Both the position numbers and the translations under genes were made by a program. A DNA stretch of 62,827 bases from Candidatus Abyssobacteria bacterium SURF_17. GTDB taxonomy: Bacteria; Abyssobacteria; SURF-5. Position 1 is the stretch's first letter; every line of letters begins with the position of its first letter. The DNA is taken from positions 1 through 62,827 of the forward strand of contig QZKI01000080.1 in the NCBI GenBank assembly GCA_003598055.1, written 5' to 3'. Shown here piece by piece: positions 17,383 to 29,070 of this stretch. The notes below the pieces were generated by a model, which saw nothing but the letters and a program-made list of their open reading frames with translations, had not been told where the DNA came from and made no database searches.

Positions 17383-18726
17383 ATGAGTTCGGCCTTATGG
17401 GACAAAAGTGTGCGTGTGTTGCAGGAAAGAATCGATGAGCGCTCATTCAAGGCTTTGCTAGCACTCACCAGATTTCACTCTTATGAAAATGGGTGTCTCG
17501 TCATATCCGTTCCGAACAACTTTACGGGCAACTGGATTCGGGATCGGTACACGGACTTGATCTCATCAGTGGTTAACTCTTTTGCGGAGGACTTCCATGC
17601 CCTATCCTTCGTCCCAGACCAAACGCTGCAAAAGGAAATCACGTCGGATGTCCAACTTCCGCCATCCCCGCAGAACCAACCTTCCGAGCCGGTGACCTCG
17701 GTAGCTTCATATCTCAATTCTCGCTACACCTTCGATGAGTTCGTTGTCGGCCCTTCGAACCGGTTTGCACATGCCGCCGCGAAAGCCGTATGTGAAACGC
17801 CCGCAGGTGCATATAATCCCCTTTTCATCTATGGAGGCGCCGGCCTTGGCAAGACTCACTTGATGCAGGCAATCGGCCATGAAATCCTCCGGCGCAGGGA
17901 CCTCAAAGTGCTCTACATCACGTCGGAGGAGTTTACCAATCAGCTTATTTCCGCGATCCAGCAGCGCTCTCAGCTTGCATTTCGAAGCAAGTACCGGACC
18001 GTTGATGTTCTCCTGATTGACGATATTCATTTCATTGCGGGTAAGGATGCTACCCAGGAGGAGTTCTTCCATACGTTCAACACGCTTCATGATGCCTATA
18101 AACAAGTCATCCTGTCGTCGGACAGGCCTCCAAAAGAGATACCCACGCTTGAAGAGCGCCTCGTGAGTCGGTTCGAGTGGGGATTGGTGACAGACATTCA
18201 GCCTCCAGACATCGAAACTCGCATCGCAATACTCCAGAAAAAATCGGAGAAGAGTGGGCTCAAATGTCCTTCGGACATGCTGTTCTTTATTGCCAGCCTC
18301 GTAAAGGCAAACATCCGAGAACTTGAGGGAACATTCAATCGCGTGCTCGGGTATGCGCGCGCTCACAACTGCCCGCTTACGCTGGAGACCGCGCAAGTCG
18401 CCCTCAAGGATATTCTCGACCAATCTGCGGCCCGCCAAATCACTATCGAGGTCATTCAAAAGACCACAGCGGCCCATTATGGTATCCGTCTGGCAGATCT
18501 TGTATCTCCCAAGCGCTCGAAGATGATTGCCCTGTCACGACAAGTAGCAATGTACCTCGCACGCGAATTCACTCAGCTGTCGCTCATCGACATCGGCGAC
18601 TCTTTCGGCGGCCGCGACCATTCCACCGTCCTCCACGCCTGCAAGAAAGTGCGAGATATGTTGAGCGAAACTCCTCAATTCGCGAAGGACGTCGACGCAA
18701 TCACAAAACAGCTCAAGAGTACCTGA
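17383..18726 (+). CDS. dnaA: Chromosomal replication initiator protein DnaA
   Basis: The initiator of chromosome replication, 447 residues, binding DnaA boxes and opening oriC. Domain I (helicase/DciA contact) is at about residues 1-75, a short linker is rich in Pro and Gln, and the AAA+ domain has Walker A GGAGLGKTH (about 150) and Walker B LLIDDIHFI. The C-terminal DNA-binding domain has the family signature GDSFGGRDHSTVLHACKKV. The ATG at 17383 is preceded by GAGGGAGGAG. DnaA boxes stand directly upstream, and dnaN follows after a 405-nt AT-rich spacer that also carries boxes. Confidence 0.98.
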   Translation: MSSALWDKSVRVLQERIDERSFKALLALTRFHSYENGCLVISVPNNFTGNWIRDRYTDLISSVVNSFAEDFHALSFVPDQTLQKEITSDVQLPPSPQNQPSEPVTSVASYLNSRYTFDEFVVGPSNRFAHAAAKAVCETPAGAYNPLFIYGGAGLGKTHLMQAIGHEILRRRDLKVLYITSEEFTNQLISAIQQRSQLAFRSKYRTVDVLLIDDIHFIAGKDATQEEFFHTFNTLHDAYKQVILSSDRPPKEIPTLEERLVSRFEWGLVTDIQPPDIETRIAILQKKSEKSGLKCPSDMLFFIASLVKANIRELEGTFNRVLGYARAHNCPLTLETAQVALKDILDQSAARQITIEVIQKTTAAHYGIRLADLVSPKRSKMIALSRQVAMYLAREFTQLSLIDIGDSFGGRDHSTVLHACKKVRDMLSETPQFAKDVDAITKQLKST

Positions 18727-19131
18727 CTCTCGGTTCATGGACGTACACACCATGAATCAATTCCCTTTCATGCAGCATGCCTCTGCGCATAGTCTTTCCG
18801 TCCTTCGAACCTCTGTGCATAGGCTGACGAAAAAGCTGTTGACTAAATGGTGGCAAAATGTTATATAGTGTGGGAGAATCCTGAATATCTTTGGACACGT
18901 CGCACTTCACTGTCAATGGTGTGGAAGAAGAAGGTTGTTCATTTGCAGTTTATCAACACTAATTTCATCAGAGTTTTCCGAAGATATTTCAGTTATCCCC
19001 ATAACTCACCATGTATACTTAAGCTGCTACGAATAATTAATAAAGATAGAACAGTAATAATAGTAATGCTGGCTTGGAAACTCAAAGGGAGTGGAAGAAT
19101 CAACTAATGGACATGGGTGGGGGAATTTTGT
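18727..19131. other. dnaA-dnaN spacer with DnaA-like boxes and AT-rich unwinding candidate
   Basis: No gene is seen here. DnaA-like boxes are TTATCAACA at 18950-18958 and TTATCCCCA at 18993-19001, followed by an AT-rich stretch (19020-19070) with short AGTAAT/TAATAG triplets that resemble a DnaA-trio. Together with the boxes upstream of dnaA this matches the bipartite origin plan known from Bacillus subtilis and Helicobacter. A promoter (18839-18867) for dnaN lies within it. Confidence 0.6.
18839..18867 (+). promoter_or_regulatory. Putative dnaN promoter
   Basis: TTGACT at 18839-18844 and TATATA at 18862-18867 with a 17-nt spacer, about 265 nt upstream of the dnaN start. The leader would cross the two DnaA-like boxes in the spacer. 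Confidence 0.5.
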
Positions 19132-20232
19132 ATGAAACTGGCAATCGGAAGAGATGAGTTGCGCGATGCAATAGGGAAGGTTCAGAATGTTGTATCTGCT
19201 CGAAGCACTCTCCCAATGTTGCAGTACGTTCTGCTCGAAGCGAAAAAGAATTCTCTCAAGCTTGTCGCCACCGACTTAGAAGTCGGAATTGAATGCGTGG
19301 TCGAGTGTGAAAGTTTGGGACAAGAAGGGATCATGACGCTTCCATGCAAGAAGCTGCACGAAGTTGTAGCGAATCTTCCCCCTGGAAGTGTGAGCGTCAG
19401 TGTGAGTGATGGAACCACCGTTGCATTGAGTTCGGGAGTGGTAAGCTACAAGCTGATGGGAATGCCTCCCGATGAGTTCCCAAAATCGCCCGAGGTTAGC
19501 CGGGAGAGGGCGTTCAAGATGCCGCAGGCGGACCTCAAGGATATGCTCAAGCGGGTGAGCTTTTCGATATCGGTGGACCCCAACAGGGTGAATATCACCG
19601 GTCTGCTTTTTGCCCTTGTGGACAAGCAGTTGCGGCTTGTAACAACTGATGGCAGGAGGTTATCGTTTGCGCTCTATCCTCTTGAGAGCGCTTCTGGGTT
19701 CGAGGTTTCGCATATCATTCCTCGAAAGACAATTGTGGAGTTGGAGAGACTGCTCGGTGAGGAAGGAGATGTCACTCTGTACTTTTCGGAGAACCAGGTC
19801 GCCTTTGAATTCGAGAATTTGCTGGTGATATCAAATCTGATCGATGGGGTCTTTCCAAACTATGAACAAGTGATTCCCCGCGGCCATGATAAGAAGGTTG
19901 TCGTGGACAAGGAGCCTTTTGCGGTGGCCACGCGGCGAGCTCAGGTGATGACAACGGACCGATACAATTTGGTTAAGTATGAGATTACAAAAGGGAAAAT
20001 GGTCGTCACCACAAATTGTCCGGAGGTCGGCGAGCTCAAAGATGAGGTGGAAATGGAATATGACGGCGCCGCTGTCGAGATGGGATTTAATCCGCAGTTT
20101 GTGCTTGACGTGCTCAAGGTGATACAGGAAGAAAAGGTCAGGATCGAATTGAAAGATTCACAGAGCTCGGGATTGTTCAAGCCAATGGGGAGCGATAACT
20201 ACCTTTACGTGGTCATGCCGGTGAGATTGTGA
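19132..20232 (+). CDS. dnaN: DNA polymerase III sliding clamp (beta subunit)
   Basis: The 366-residue ring-forming processivity factor of the replicative polymerase. Three clamp domains are seen: MKLAIGRDELRDAIGKVQNV opens domain 1 (with SARSTLPMLQYVLLEA), domain 2 begins about residue 125 and domain 3 about 240. The C-terminus GSDNYLYVVMPVRL is the family ending. ATG at 19132 is chosen because MKLAIGR is the usual beginning; the frame extends to 19117 without benefit. Its TGA overlaps the ATG of the next gene (TGATG), so dnaN and dciA are translationally coupled. Confidence 0.97.
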   Translation: MKLAIGRDELRDAIGKVQNVVSARSTLPMLQYVLLEAKKNSLKLVATDLEVGIECVVECESLGQEGIMTLPCKKLHEVVANLPPGSVSVSVSDGTTVALSSGVVSYKLMGMPPDEFPKSPEVSRERAFKMPQADLKDMLKRVSFSISVDPNRVNITGLLFALVDKQLRLVTTDGRRLSFALYPLESASGFEVSHIIPRKTIVELERLLGEEGDVTLYFSENQVAFEFENLLVISNLIDGVFPNYEQVIPRGHDKKVVVDKEPFAVATRRAQVMTTDRYNLVKYEITKGKMVVTTNCPEVGELKDEVEMEYDGAAVEMGFNPQFVLDVLKVIQEEKVRIELKDSQSSGLFKPMGSDNYLYVVMPVRL

Positions 20233-20552
20233 TGCACAAGAGCGTCCAAAGAAGACCTGGGGGAATCGAGTCAATTGACCGCATCATCCATAAGGTCTTC
20301 TCCAGCGGTAAGTTCGCCGAGCGCACTCATGTGGGGCAATTGTGGGCGCAATGGAAAGATATCGTCGGTGATGATGTTGCGCAGCATTGTGTGCCCGAAA
20401 AGCTGAGTGACGGGAAGTTGTATATTCGGGTTGACAGTCCGGTATGGCACCAGCAGCTTGACCTGTTGAAGGAAGATCTGAAAGAGAAAATCGAGGAAAA
20501 ATTGGGTGGACCACGGATTGATAGAATCGTGTTCAGGTCGGGACTGCCATAG
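20232..20552 (+). CDS. dciA: DciA-like protein (DUF721)
   Basis: A 106-residue protein of the DUF721 family. DciA members load or activate the replicative helicase DnaB in bacteria that lack DnaC or DnaI. The family pattern is clear: LWAQWKDIVGDDVAQHC, then DGKLYIRVDSPVWHQQL, then the end IDRIVFRSG. Placement between dnaN and gyrB, overlapping the dnaN stop, agrees with a replication role. No recF lies here, although it often occupies this slot. The 262 nt that follow contain only a gyrB promoter. Confidence 0.85.
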   Translation: MHKSVQRRPGGIESIDRIIHKVFSSGKFAERTHVGQLWAQWKDIVGDDVAQHCVPEKLSDGKLYIRVDSPVWHQQLDLLKEDLKEKIEEKLGGPRIDRIVFRSGLP

Positions 20553-20738
20553 TTTTCGTGTTGTCGCAGGCTGTCTGGAACCCGCGGCAGCAACGAACAC
20601 AGAGAAGTTGCAGTAAGAAAGTTGCCCTTCCATTAAACCGGTCCCCAGCCTCATACTGTGTGAGTAACGCACCACAACATCTTGTGTTCACTCTTGTTGA
20701 GAGTCATCTCATATTGTAGAAACCGCCGCATATTTTTC

Positions 20739-20767
20739 TTTACTTTTCGCCCGTAATATGCTATGAT
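20739..20767 (+). promoter_or_regulatory. Putative gyrB promoter
   Basis: TTTACT at 20739-20744 and TATGAT at 20762-20767, spaced 17 nt. A TG one base before the -10 (TGCTATGAT) gives an extended -10. It starts about 40-50 nt upstream of the gyrB ATG. Confidence 0.6.
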
Positions 20768-20802
20768 GAATTGATTTCTTCGAGACCAGAAAAAGCCCGT
20801 AA

Positions 20803-23265
<2,463 letters not shown>

Positions 23266-23313
23266 GACGGGCACGGCGGCGTAGTCGAGTGACCCCCCTG
23301 CAAATCTGAGAAT

Positions 23314-25872
23314 ATGTATACCCAGAACGAAACCGTCATACCGGTCAACATCGAGACCGAGATGAAGAAGTCGTTCATCGATTATGCGATGAGCGTCATC
23401 GTCTCGCGCGCATTGCCGGATGCGCGCGATGGCCTGAAGCCGGTGCACCGGCGTATCCTGCATGCGATGAACGAGCTCGGTCTGGGCTCTCGCAGCGCAT
23501 ATCGCAAGTGCGCTCGCATCGTCGGCGACACCATGGGTAAGTATCATCCGCACGGCGATGCGCCCATCTATGACTCGCTCGTGCGCATGGCGCAGGACTT
23601 CAACATGCGCTATCCGCTCGTCGATGGACAGGGCAATTTCGGCTCGGTTGATGGCGACAACGCCGCGGCGATGAGGTACACCGAGGCGCGACTGGCTCCG
23701 ATGGCCGCCGAGATGCTTGCGGACATCGAGAAGAATACGGTCGATTTCCAGCCGAACTTTGACGAGTCGCTCGAGGAGCCCATCGTCCTTCCGTCTGCAT
23801 TCCCCAACCTGCTCGTGAACGGGTCATCGGGAATCGCCGTCGGCATGGCGACGAACATTCCGCCTCACAATCTGGGGGAAGTGCTCGACGCCCTCTGTAT
23901 GCTCATTGATAATCCTCAAGTCTCGCTCGGCGAGCTGATGCAGTTGGTGAAAGGACCGGATTTCCCGACCGGCGGCGTCATTCTGGGCACGAAGGGCATA
24001 GAGCAGGCGTATCGCACGGGGCGCGGCCGGGTTGTCATACGCGCGCAGGCGTCGATAGAGAAGCCCTCGGGCGCCGGCAAAGAAAAGATCGTCATCCGGG
24101 AGATCCCGTTCCAGGTCAACAAGAGCAAGCTCATCGAGAGCATCGCCGCGCTTGCCCAGCACAAGAAGATAGAGGGCATTTCCGACGTCCGCGACGAGAG
24201 CGACAAGGAAGGAATGCGCGTCGTTGTCGAGTTGAAGCGGGGCGAGGTCGCCGAGGTGGTTCTGAACCAGCTCTACAAGCACACGGCGATGCAGAGCAGC
24301 TTCGGGGTCATCATGCTCGCGCTCGTCGACAAGCGACCGAGAGTGCTCAACCTCAAGCGTATGCTCTCGGCATACCTCGACCACAGAATAGAGGTGGTCA
24401 CACGGAGGACCCGGTTCGACCTGGACAAGGCCGAGGAGCGCGCGCACATCCTCGAAGGCCTCAAGATAGCGCTCGATCATATCGATGCCGTCATCGAGAC
24501 CATCAGAAAATCGCATACGCCTGAGCAGGCGCGAATTGCGCTCATGAGCCAGTTTGGCCTGACGGAGAAGCAGGCACAGGCAATTCTGGACATGAGACTG
24601 CAGCGGCTCACCGGCCTCGAGCGCGAGAAGATAGACGCTGAGTATGAAGACCTCCTCAAGACGATGGCGAATCTGCGGTCGATTCTCGAAAGTCCGCGCG
24701 TGCTGATGGGAGTCATTCGCAGCGAGCTGGGGGAGATAAAGAAGAAATATGCCGACCCGCGGCGCACTCAGATTCTCGGCGAAGCCGCCGAGTTCAAGGT
24801 CGAGGATTTCATCGCCGAAGAGGATATGGTCATCACCATATCACATGCCGGCTATATCAAGCGGCTGCCGGTGAGCACGTACCGCAAGCAGCGGCGGGGG
24901 GGCGTCGGCGTGACGGGCATGGAGACGAAAGAGGAGGATTTCGTCGAATATCTCTTCATCGCGTCCACGCATGATTACATCCTCTTTTTCACCGACCGCG
25001 GGCGCGTGTACTGGCTGAAGGTGCATGAGATTCCGCGCGCGGGCCGGTATTCAAAGGGGCGCGCAATTATCAACATGCTGCAGTTGGCCGAGGGCGAGAA
25101 CGTGGCCGCATTCCTGGACGTGAAGTCATTCGAGGACGGCAAGTACGTGATGATGGTGACCGAGAAGGGCATCGTGAAAAAGACGGAGCTCGCCGCATTC
25201 AGTAATCCGCGTACCGGCGGCATCATCGCTATCTCGCTCGACCAGAATGATAAGCTCACGCAGGTGATGCTCACGAACGGCGACGAAGAGATACTGCTCG
25301 GCACGCAGCAGGGCCTCGCTATCCGATTCCATGAGCGACAGGTGCGTCCGATGGGCCGGAGCGCGATGGGCGTCATCGGAATCCGCCTCGAGGAAGGCGA
25401 CCGCGTCATCGGAATGGAGCGCGTGGACCCGAATGCGACCATTCTCGTGGTGACGGAAAACGGTTACGGCAAACGGACCGATTATGACGAATATCGAATA
25501 CAGAATCGCGGCGGCAAAGGCATCATCAACATAAAGACGAGCGAGCGCAATGGCCGCTGCATCGGCATGAAGACCGTGCGCGAGAATGAGGAAGTGGTCT
25601 GCGTGTCCTCGAAAGGGATGGTCGTGCGCGCGCCTGTGAGGGAAATATCCGTAATCGGCCGGAACACGCAAGGAGTACGCGTGATCCGTTTGCAGGAAGA
25701 CGATACGTTTGTCGCCGTCGCTGTCGTTATGCCGAAGGAGAAGGAAGACACCTTCGCCGAGGAGAGCCCACCGGCTGCGCCCGACGCAGCCGAGGCCGCC
25801 GAGGATGCGGGGGATGCAGAAGAAATGGCTGAACCTGAAACCAGCGGCCCATCTAAACCTGATCTTCCCTAG
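23314..25872 (+). CDS. gyrA: DNA gyrase subunit A
   Basis: The DNA-cutting and wrapping subunit of gyrase, 852 residues. The catalytic tyrosine is Tyr122 in [11 protein letters not shown]. In the quinolone-determining region, residue 83 (Ser in E. coli) is Ala ([12 protein letters not shown]) while Asp87 is kept. The C-terminal beta-pinwheel begins near residue 500 and has the GyrA box as QRRGGVG rather than QRRGGKG. The last 40 residues form an acidic, Ala/Glu/Pro-rich tail, as in many GyrA proteins. It ends facing the TPR gene at 25928, and no hairpin terminator is visible in the 55-nt gap. Confidence 0.98.
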   Translation: MYTQNETVIPVNIETEMKKSFIDYAMSVIVSRALPDARDGLKPVHRRILHAMNELGLGSRSAYRKCARIVGDTMGKYHPHGDAPIYDSLVRMAQDFNMRYPLVDGQGNFGSVDGDNAAAMRYTEARLAPMAAEMLADIEKNTVDFQPNFDESLEEPIVLPSAFPNLLVNGSSGIAVGMATNIPPHNLGEVLDALCMLIDNPQVSLGELMQLVKGPDFPTGGVILGTKGIEQAYRTGRGRVVIRAQASIEKPSGAGKEKIVIREIPFQVNKSKLIESIAALAQHKKIEGISDVRDESDKEGMRVVVELKRGEVAEVVLNQLYKHTAMQSSFGVIMLALVDKRPRVLNLKRMLSAYLDHRIEVVTRRTRFDLDKAEERAHILEGLKIALDHIDAVIETIRKSHTPEQARIALMSQFGLTEKQAQAILDMRLQRLTGLEREKIDAEYEDLLKTMANLRSILESPRVLMGVIRSELGEIKKKYADPRRTQILGEAAEFKVEDFIAEEDMVITISHAGYIKRLPVSTYRKQRRGGVGVTGMETKEEDFVEYLFIASTHDYILFFTDRGRVYWLKVHEIPRAGRYSKGRAIINMLQLAEGENVAAFLDVKSFEDGKYVMMVTEKGIVKKTELAAFSNPRTGGIIAISLDQNDKLTQVMLTNGDEEILLGTQQGLAIRFHERQVRPMGRSAMGVIGIRLEEGDRVIGMERVDPNATILVVTENGYGKRTDYDEYRIQNRGGKGIINIKTSERNGRCIGMKTVRENEEVVCVSSKGMVVRAPVREISVIGRNTQGVRVIRLQEDDTFVAVAVVMPKEKEDTFAEESPPAAPDAAEAAEDAGDAEEMAEPETSGPSKPDLP

Positions 25873-25927
25873 CACGAAAGCACGTGGCTCGGCTCTGCCC
25901 GCCCTACAGCGAAATGAGGTTGCCTCT

Positions 25928-26779
25928 TCACGAGCCCATGTCAACCTTCACGGTCTTATCGTAGCATCTGACTGCTTCGCGGTGGCGGCCGAGTTGCTCG
26001 AGAGCGACACCTTTCTTGTACCATGTCTCGGTGTCATCCGGATTCAGTTCAAGTGCTCTGTCGAAGCATCTCAACGCCTCCTTGAACTTTCTGAGCATCG
26101 CGAGCGCGACGCCCATGTTGGCCCATGCCTCGGGCAGATACGGGTCAAGTTTCACGGCTTTATCGTAGAGTTTGATAGCCTCGCTGTGCCGCCCGAGTTT
26201 CTCGAGCGCCACGCCTTTGTTCGACCACGCCTCTGCGTTGTATGGGTTGAGGTCGAGGGCCCGTTGATAGCATTCGACTGCCTCCTCATAGTTGCCGACT
26301 TTCGCGAGCGCGACGCCCTTATTCGACCACGCGCCCACGTGGTCGGGGTCGCGCTGTAAGGCCGCATCGTAGCAGTCGACCGCTTCGGCATATGCTCCGA
26401 GTTTTGCAAGCGCGACGCCCTTGTTCGACCATGCGGAGGGGTCGTTCGGACTCATTAGGATAGCCGTGTCATAGCAGCGGATCGCCTCCTGATGTCTGCC
26501 GAGGATTCTCAGGGCAATCCCCTTCTTGCACCAGGCGTCGGCGGTGTCGGCGCTAAGCTGGGCGACCCTCTGGAATACGGGTCTGGCGAGCCGAGGATTT
26601 CCTCTCTGGCTGAAGTGAGCGCCGAGGGCAAACAAGAGTTTCATGTCGTCTTCGGCCAGCTCGAGGGCTCTGCCGACCTTTCCGTCCGTGAGAAGCTTTG
26701 TCATCCGCTCGAACTTCCCCTCTCGACTTCTCCGACCGATGCTTGTCAGGGCTCGTACCACCGACTTGAGAGATATCAT
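25928..26779 (-). CDS. Tetratricopeptide-repeat protein
   Basis: A 283-residue protein made largely of about seven TPR units of 34 residues between residue 60 and the end. The units are nearly copies of one another: AWSNKGVALAKLG, AWSNKGVALAKVG and AWSNKGVALEKLG recur at exact 34-residue steps. The first 60 residues are basic and helical with no signal peptide, so it is probably cytoplasmic and acts as a protein-binding scaffold; the partner is unknown. I chose ATG at 26779 with GAAGGCGG upstream; a TTG further out (26803) is also open. Confidence 0.85.
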   Translation of the reverse strand: MISLKSVVRALTSIGRRSREGKFERMTKLLTDGKVGRALELAEDDMKLLFALGAHFSQRGNPRLARPVFQRVAQLSADTADAWCKKGIALRILGRHQEAIRCYDTAILMSPNDPSAWSNKGVALAKLGAYAEAVDCYDAALQRDPDHVGAWSNKGVALAKVGNYEEAVECYQRALDLNPYNAEAWSNKGVALEKLGRHSEAIKLYDKAVKLDPYLPEAWANMGVALAMLRKFKEALRCFDRALELNPDDTETWYKKGVALEQLGRHREAVRCYDKTVKVDMGS

Positions 26780-26957
26780 CTGCTGACCGCCTTCGGGGAG
26801 CAATCAACTCTTCCATAATTTAAGCTCTCCTGGCGTCAGCGTTCTGTATGCTTCATTACAAATGGCGTCCCGTGCCATATGGCATGTTCCTCGCTGTCGA
26901 ATTGGTTCTGCGGTGACATAGTTATAGAAAGGTGTATGCCCAAGTGAAAGGGGGCTG

Positions 26958-27095
26958 ATGGAAATGAGAGGAACGGATTCCTTGAGGTTTTGTCAGGTTT
27001 GCGGGTGTACGCCGTGCAAAGCCTGCGGCGCGGACATAAAGGACAGGCTGTGCAGCGGCTGTGGTAAACCGGCGAAACAATGCACGTGCAAATAG
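26958..27095 (+). CDS. 45-residue cysteine-rich small protein
   Basis: A 45-residue ORF with nine cysteines at positions 12, 15, 17, 20, 23, 32, 35, 42 and 44, arranged as FCQVCGCTPCKACG, LCSGCG and QCTC. This looks like a double zinc ribbon. I recall the pattern (VCGCTPCK-CG...CSGCGK...CTC) in uncharacterised small proteins of anaerobic bacteria but cannot name a family. Support comes from the strong ribosome site AAAGGGGG 3 nt before the ATG, the cysteine spacing, and a rho-independent terminator at 27134-27160 just after the stop. It may bind zinc or an iron-sulfur cluster; the function is unknown. Confidence 0.75.
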   Translation: MEMRGTDSLRFCQVCGCTPCKACGADIKDRLCSGCGKPAKQCTCK

Positions 27096-27133
27096 CCGCT
27101 CCTGCATGTCTCTTGAGCGGTCATATGAGAAAG

Positions 27134-27160
27134 AAAGCCCTCCCCTGGGGGAGGGCTTCT
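27134..27160 (+). terminator. Rho-independent terminator
   Basis: AAGCCCTCCCC-TGG-GGGAGGGCTT forms a 10-11 bp GC-rich stem followed by CTTCTTT. It is 38 nt after the stop of the cysteine-rich gene, so it probably ends that transcript. It also lies directly before the extended -10 of the next gene. Confidence 0.75.
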
Positions 27161-27168
27161 TCTTTATG

Positions 27169-27177
27169 TGCTATAAT
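27169..27177 (+). promoter_or_regulatory. Extended -10 promoter element
   Basis: TGCTATAAT at 27169-27177 is a consensus extended -10 (TGnTATAAT). No recognisable -35 is present, because that position is taken by the terminator stem. The predicted transcript would begin near 27184, about 80 nt before the start of the flavin-binding gene at 27266. Confidence 0.45.
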
Positions 27178-27265
27178 GGCCGGATTCCGGGGCAGCCTGT
27201 GCGCGCTTGTCTGTGCGGCTAGGTCGCCCGGCAAGAAAACGGTATGAAAGGGAAGGAGCGGCTCG

Positions 27266-27736
27266 ATGAAGGCATGGATCGAAGATCGGGCGGAAATGGA
27301 AAAGATTTTGGAACGCGCGGCCGTGGGACGGCTGGGTCTTGTGACGGATGAGGGGCCGTACATCGTGCCACTCAATTTCGCGTATCGGGACGGGTGCATC
27401 TACGTTCATACGGGCATCGAGGGGCGGAAACTCGAGGAGATACAGAAGAATCCATACGTATGTTTCGAGGTTGACGAGCTCTTGGAGATCGTTCCGAACG
27501 AGCAGCCCTGTCTCTTCACGACATACTACCGCAGCGTCATCACATGGGGAATGGCCCGGCTCGTGGAGGACGACGCGGAGAAGATGAAAGGCCTCGAGCT
27601 TCTCCTCAAGAAATACGCCTCGAACACCAAACACGAACCGGTGCCGGAGCATGCGCTTGCCATTGTGAACGTATGCGAGATTCGAGTCGAAAAGATGACC
27701 GGCAAGGCAAACTTGCCGGAAGGCGGGCCGGGCTGA
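27266..27736 (+). CDS. Pyridoxamine 5'-phosphate oxidase-family (FMN-binding split barrel) protein
   Basis: A 156-residue protein of the PPOX/NimA-like split beta-barrel family. The opening is AEMEKILERAAVGRLGLVTD, and the core is GPYIVPLNFAYRDGCIYVHT followed by GRKLEEIQKNPYVCFEVDE; the family binds FMN. Close homologues often carry FMN or heme and act as reductases, such as NimA nitroimidazole reductases; the substrate here is unknown. AAGGAG lies 8 nt before the ATG. The stop (27734-27736) is immediately followed by the stop of the convergent SGNH-like gene with no base between them. Confidence 0.88.
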   Translation: MKAWIEDRAEMEKILERAAVGRLGLVTDEGPYIVPLNFAYRDGCIYVHTGIEGRKLEEIQKNPYVCFEVDELLEIVPNEQPCLFTTYYRSVITWGMARLVEDDAEKMKGLELLLKKYASNTKHEPVPEHALAIVNVCEIRVEKMTGKANLPEGGPG

Positions 27737-28849
27737 TTAATTCGGCTGAGAGTCGCGAGAGGAAACCGTGGCAGCGGCGGCCGGCGGCGGCTGGGATGTA
27801 ACAAGAAGCTTCCTCACCTCTGGCGCGAGCGCCCGGGCGATTGTGCGGTTGCCCTCGGGCGTGTAATGCTCGAAGCAGTCGATGAAATCAGTCTCTCTGA
27901 GCAGGCTGACAAGGCTGAGGCAGAAGCTGGTTCCGAATGTGGTTGTATTTGCAAGTCGGACGACCGAGTCAGCGAAGATGAACGGGTCAAACGGCTTTCG
28001 CTGCCGCATCTCGTCTATGTGAATCGGGGTGATATAGAAGAGCAAGACGTTCCGCCGACGGGTCGCGGTCTCTGCCAGGAGGCGCAGGGTTTCCAGGTGG
28101 GGGTTGCTCGTGCTGACCTCGAGCGTATATTGCTCGAACAGTTGCTTATCCCCGAAGCGGTCGATAATCGTTTCGTCGCTCCGCAAACCCTCGAGCAACC
28201 GTGCTGCAGGGTCTTCCTCCGACTCAAGCCCAAGCCGTATTCGCCCCCAGGTCTTCAAACCTTTGATGCACAGCACCGGCTGCGTCAAGGGGGAAAAGAA
28301 CCGTTTCGGCGCAGATATGCCTTCCCGTCTCAGGATGGCTTTTTCCGCCGAGGTAGTGCACTCGCTAAGCGGCACCAGGGCGCCTAATTCCCGGAAGGAG
28401 AACCGCTCCTCGCTCTCCCATGAACGCGGGCCGAGGTTGCGCCAGTTGATCGGGATGATGATGAGGTCGGGCGAGTAATCAGCGGCCTCAAAGAGCAGGC
28501 AATAGTAATGGAACAGGCGAGCGCCCGCAAATGACCAGTCGACAACCGTCACGGGGCCGAGCTCAGGATACGAGTCTGCAAGGACATCTTCAAGAACGGC
28601 CGGGATACGAGGCGTATCTGTCCGTGCCCACGGCGGGGGTGCGACTGAAGAATCGCCGAAATAAAAGATAAGGCGGCCGGTTGAGGCGTTCGCTGCGCGG
28701 GCGGGCCTGTTGTGGTATATTACCGCATAAGGAGCAATCTTGACAGCATATTTTAAGGCGGTCTGCGGGCCGATCATAACAACGGAGGCGGCGAGGACAG
28801 ATGCAACAAACGCAATAAACCACAGAAGTGTCCTGGACAACGTATTCAT
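27737..28849 (-). CDS. SGNH-hydrolase-like exported protein
   Basis: A 370-residue protein with an N-terminal membrane anchor or signal (TLLWFIAFVASVLAASVVMI). The block I nucleophile motif of the SGNH fold appears as IFYFGDSSVAPPPW (about residue 62), and a C-terminal catalytic-type region has DFIDCFEHYTPEGNRTIARA, carrying the Asp-x-x-His-like pair seen in GDSL esterases (here D..EH). It probably acts in the periplasm on an acylated or acetylated polymer, but the substrate is unknown. A poly-Ala/Pro tail (QPPPAAAATVSS) ends the protein. The ribosome site is weak, and a promoter could not be placed. Confidence 0.7.
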   Translation of the reverse strand: MNTLSRTLLWFIAFVASVLAASVVMIGPQTALKYAVKIAPYAVIYHNRPARAANASTGRLIFYFGDSSVAPPPWARTDTPRIPAVLEDVLADSYPELGPVTVVDWSFAGARLFHYYCLLFEAADYSPDLIIIPINWRNLGPRSWESEERFSFRELGALVPLSECTTSAEKAILRREGISAPKRFFSPLTQPVLCIKGLKTWGRIRLGLESEEDPAARLLEGLRSDETIIDRFGDKQLFEQYTLEVSTSNPHLETLRLLAETATRRRNVLLFYITPIHIDEMRQRKPFDPFIFADSVVRLANTTTFGTSFCLSLVSLLRETDFIDCFEHYTPEGNRTIARALAPEVRKLLVTSQPPPAAAATVSSRDSQPN

Positions 28850-28927
28850 GTGCCTGATGGTGTTTACTCCTATCGAGTGGGCTCTTGGACATTATAGCAT
28901 TCCATCAGGGTGTGTCAAAAAAAGCAC

Positions 28928-28957
28928 TTGCATTTCCTCTTCGGCTTCCGCTAATAT
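28928..28957 (+). promoter_or_regulatory. Putative promoter for the MBL-fold gene
   Basis: TTGCAT at 28928-28933 and TAATAT at 28952-28957, spaced 18 nt, about 105-115 nt upstream of the GTG start at 29071. Confidence 0.4.
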
Positions 28958-29070
28958 TCTCTGTGTGCAGAGGCCGGCGCGGTTCTGCCGCTGTGGGGAG
29001 GAAAAGCCGCAATCCCGATGAAGAGGCCTTTTCTCCGCAGGCGCGCGGCCGGAGGCAGAGGAGGGCAACA

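Noticed and set aside
28885..29070. Extended N-terminus of the MBL-fold gene
   Set aside because: No family similarity and a better GTG start with GAGGAGG at 29071; the promoter-like site is inside the extension.
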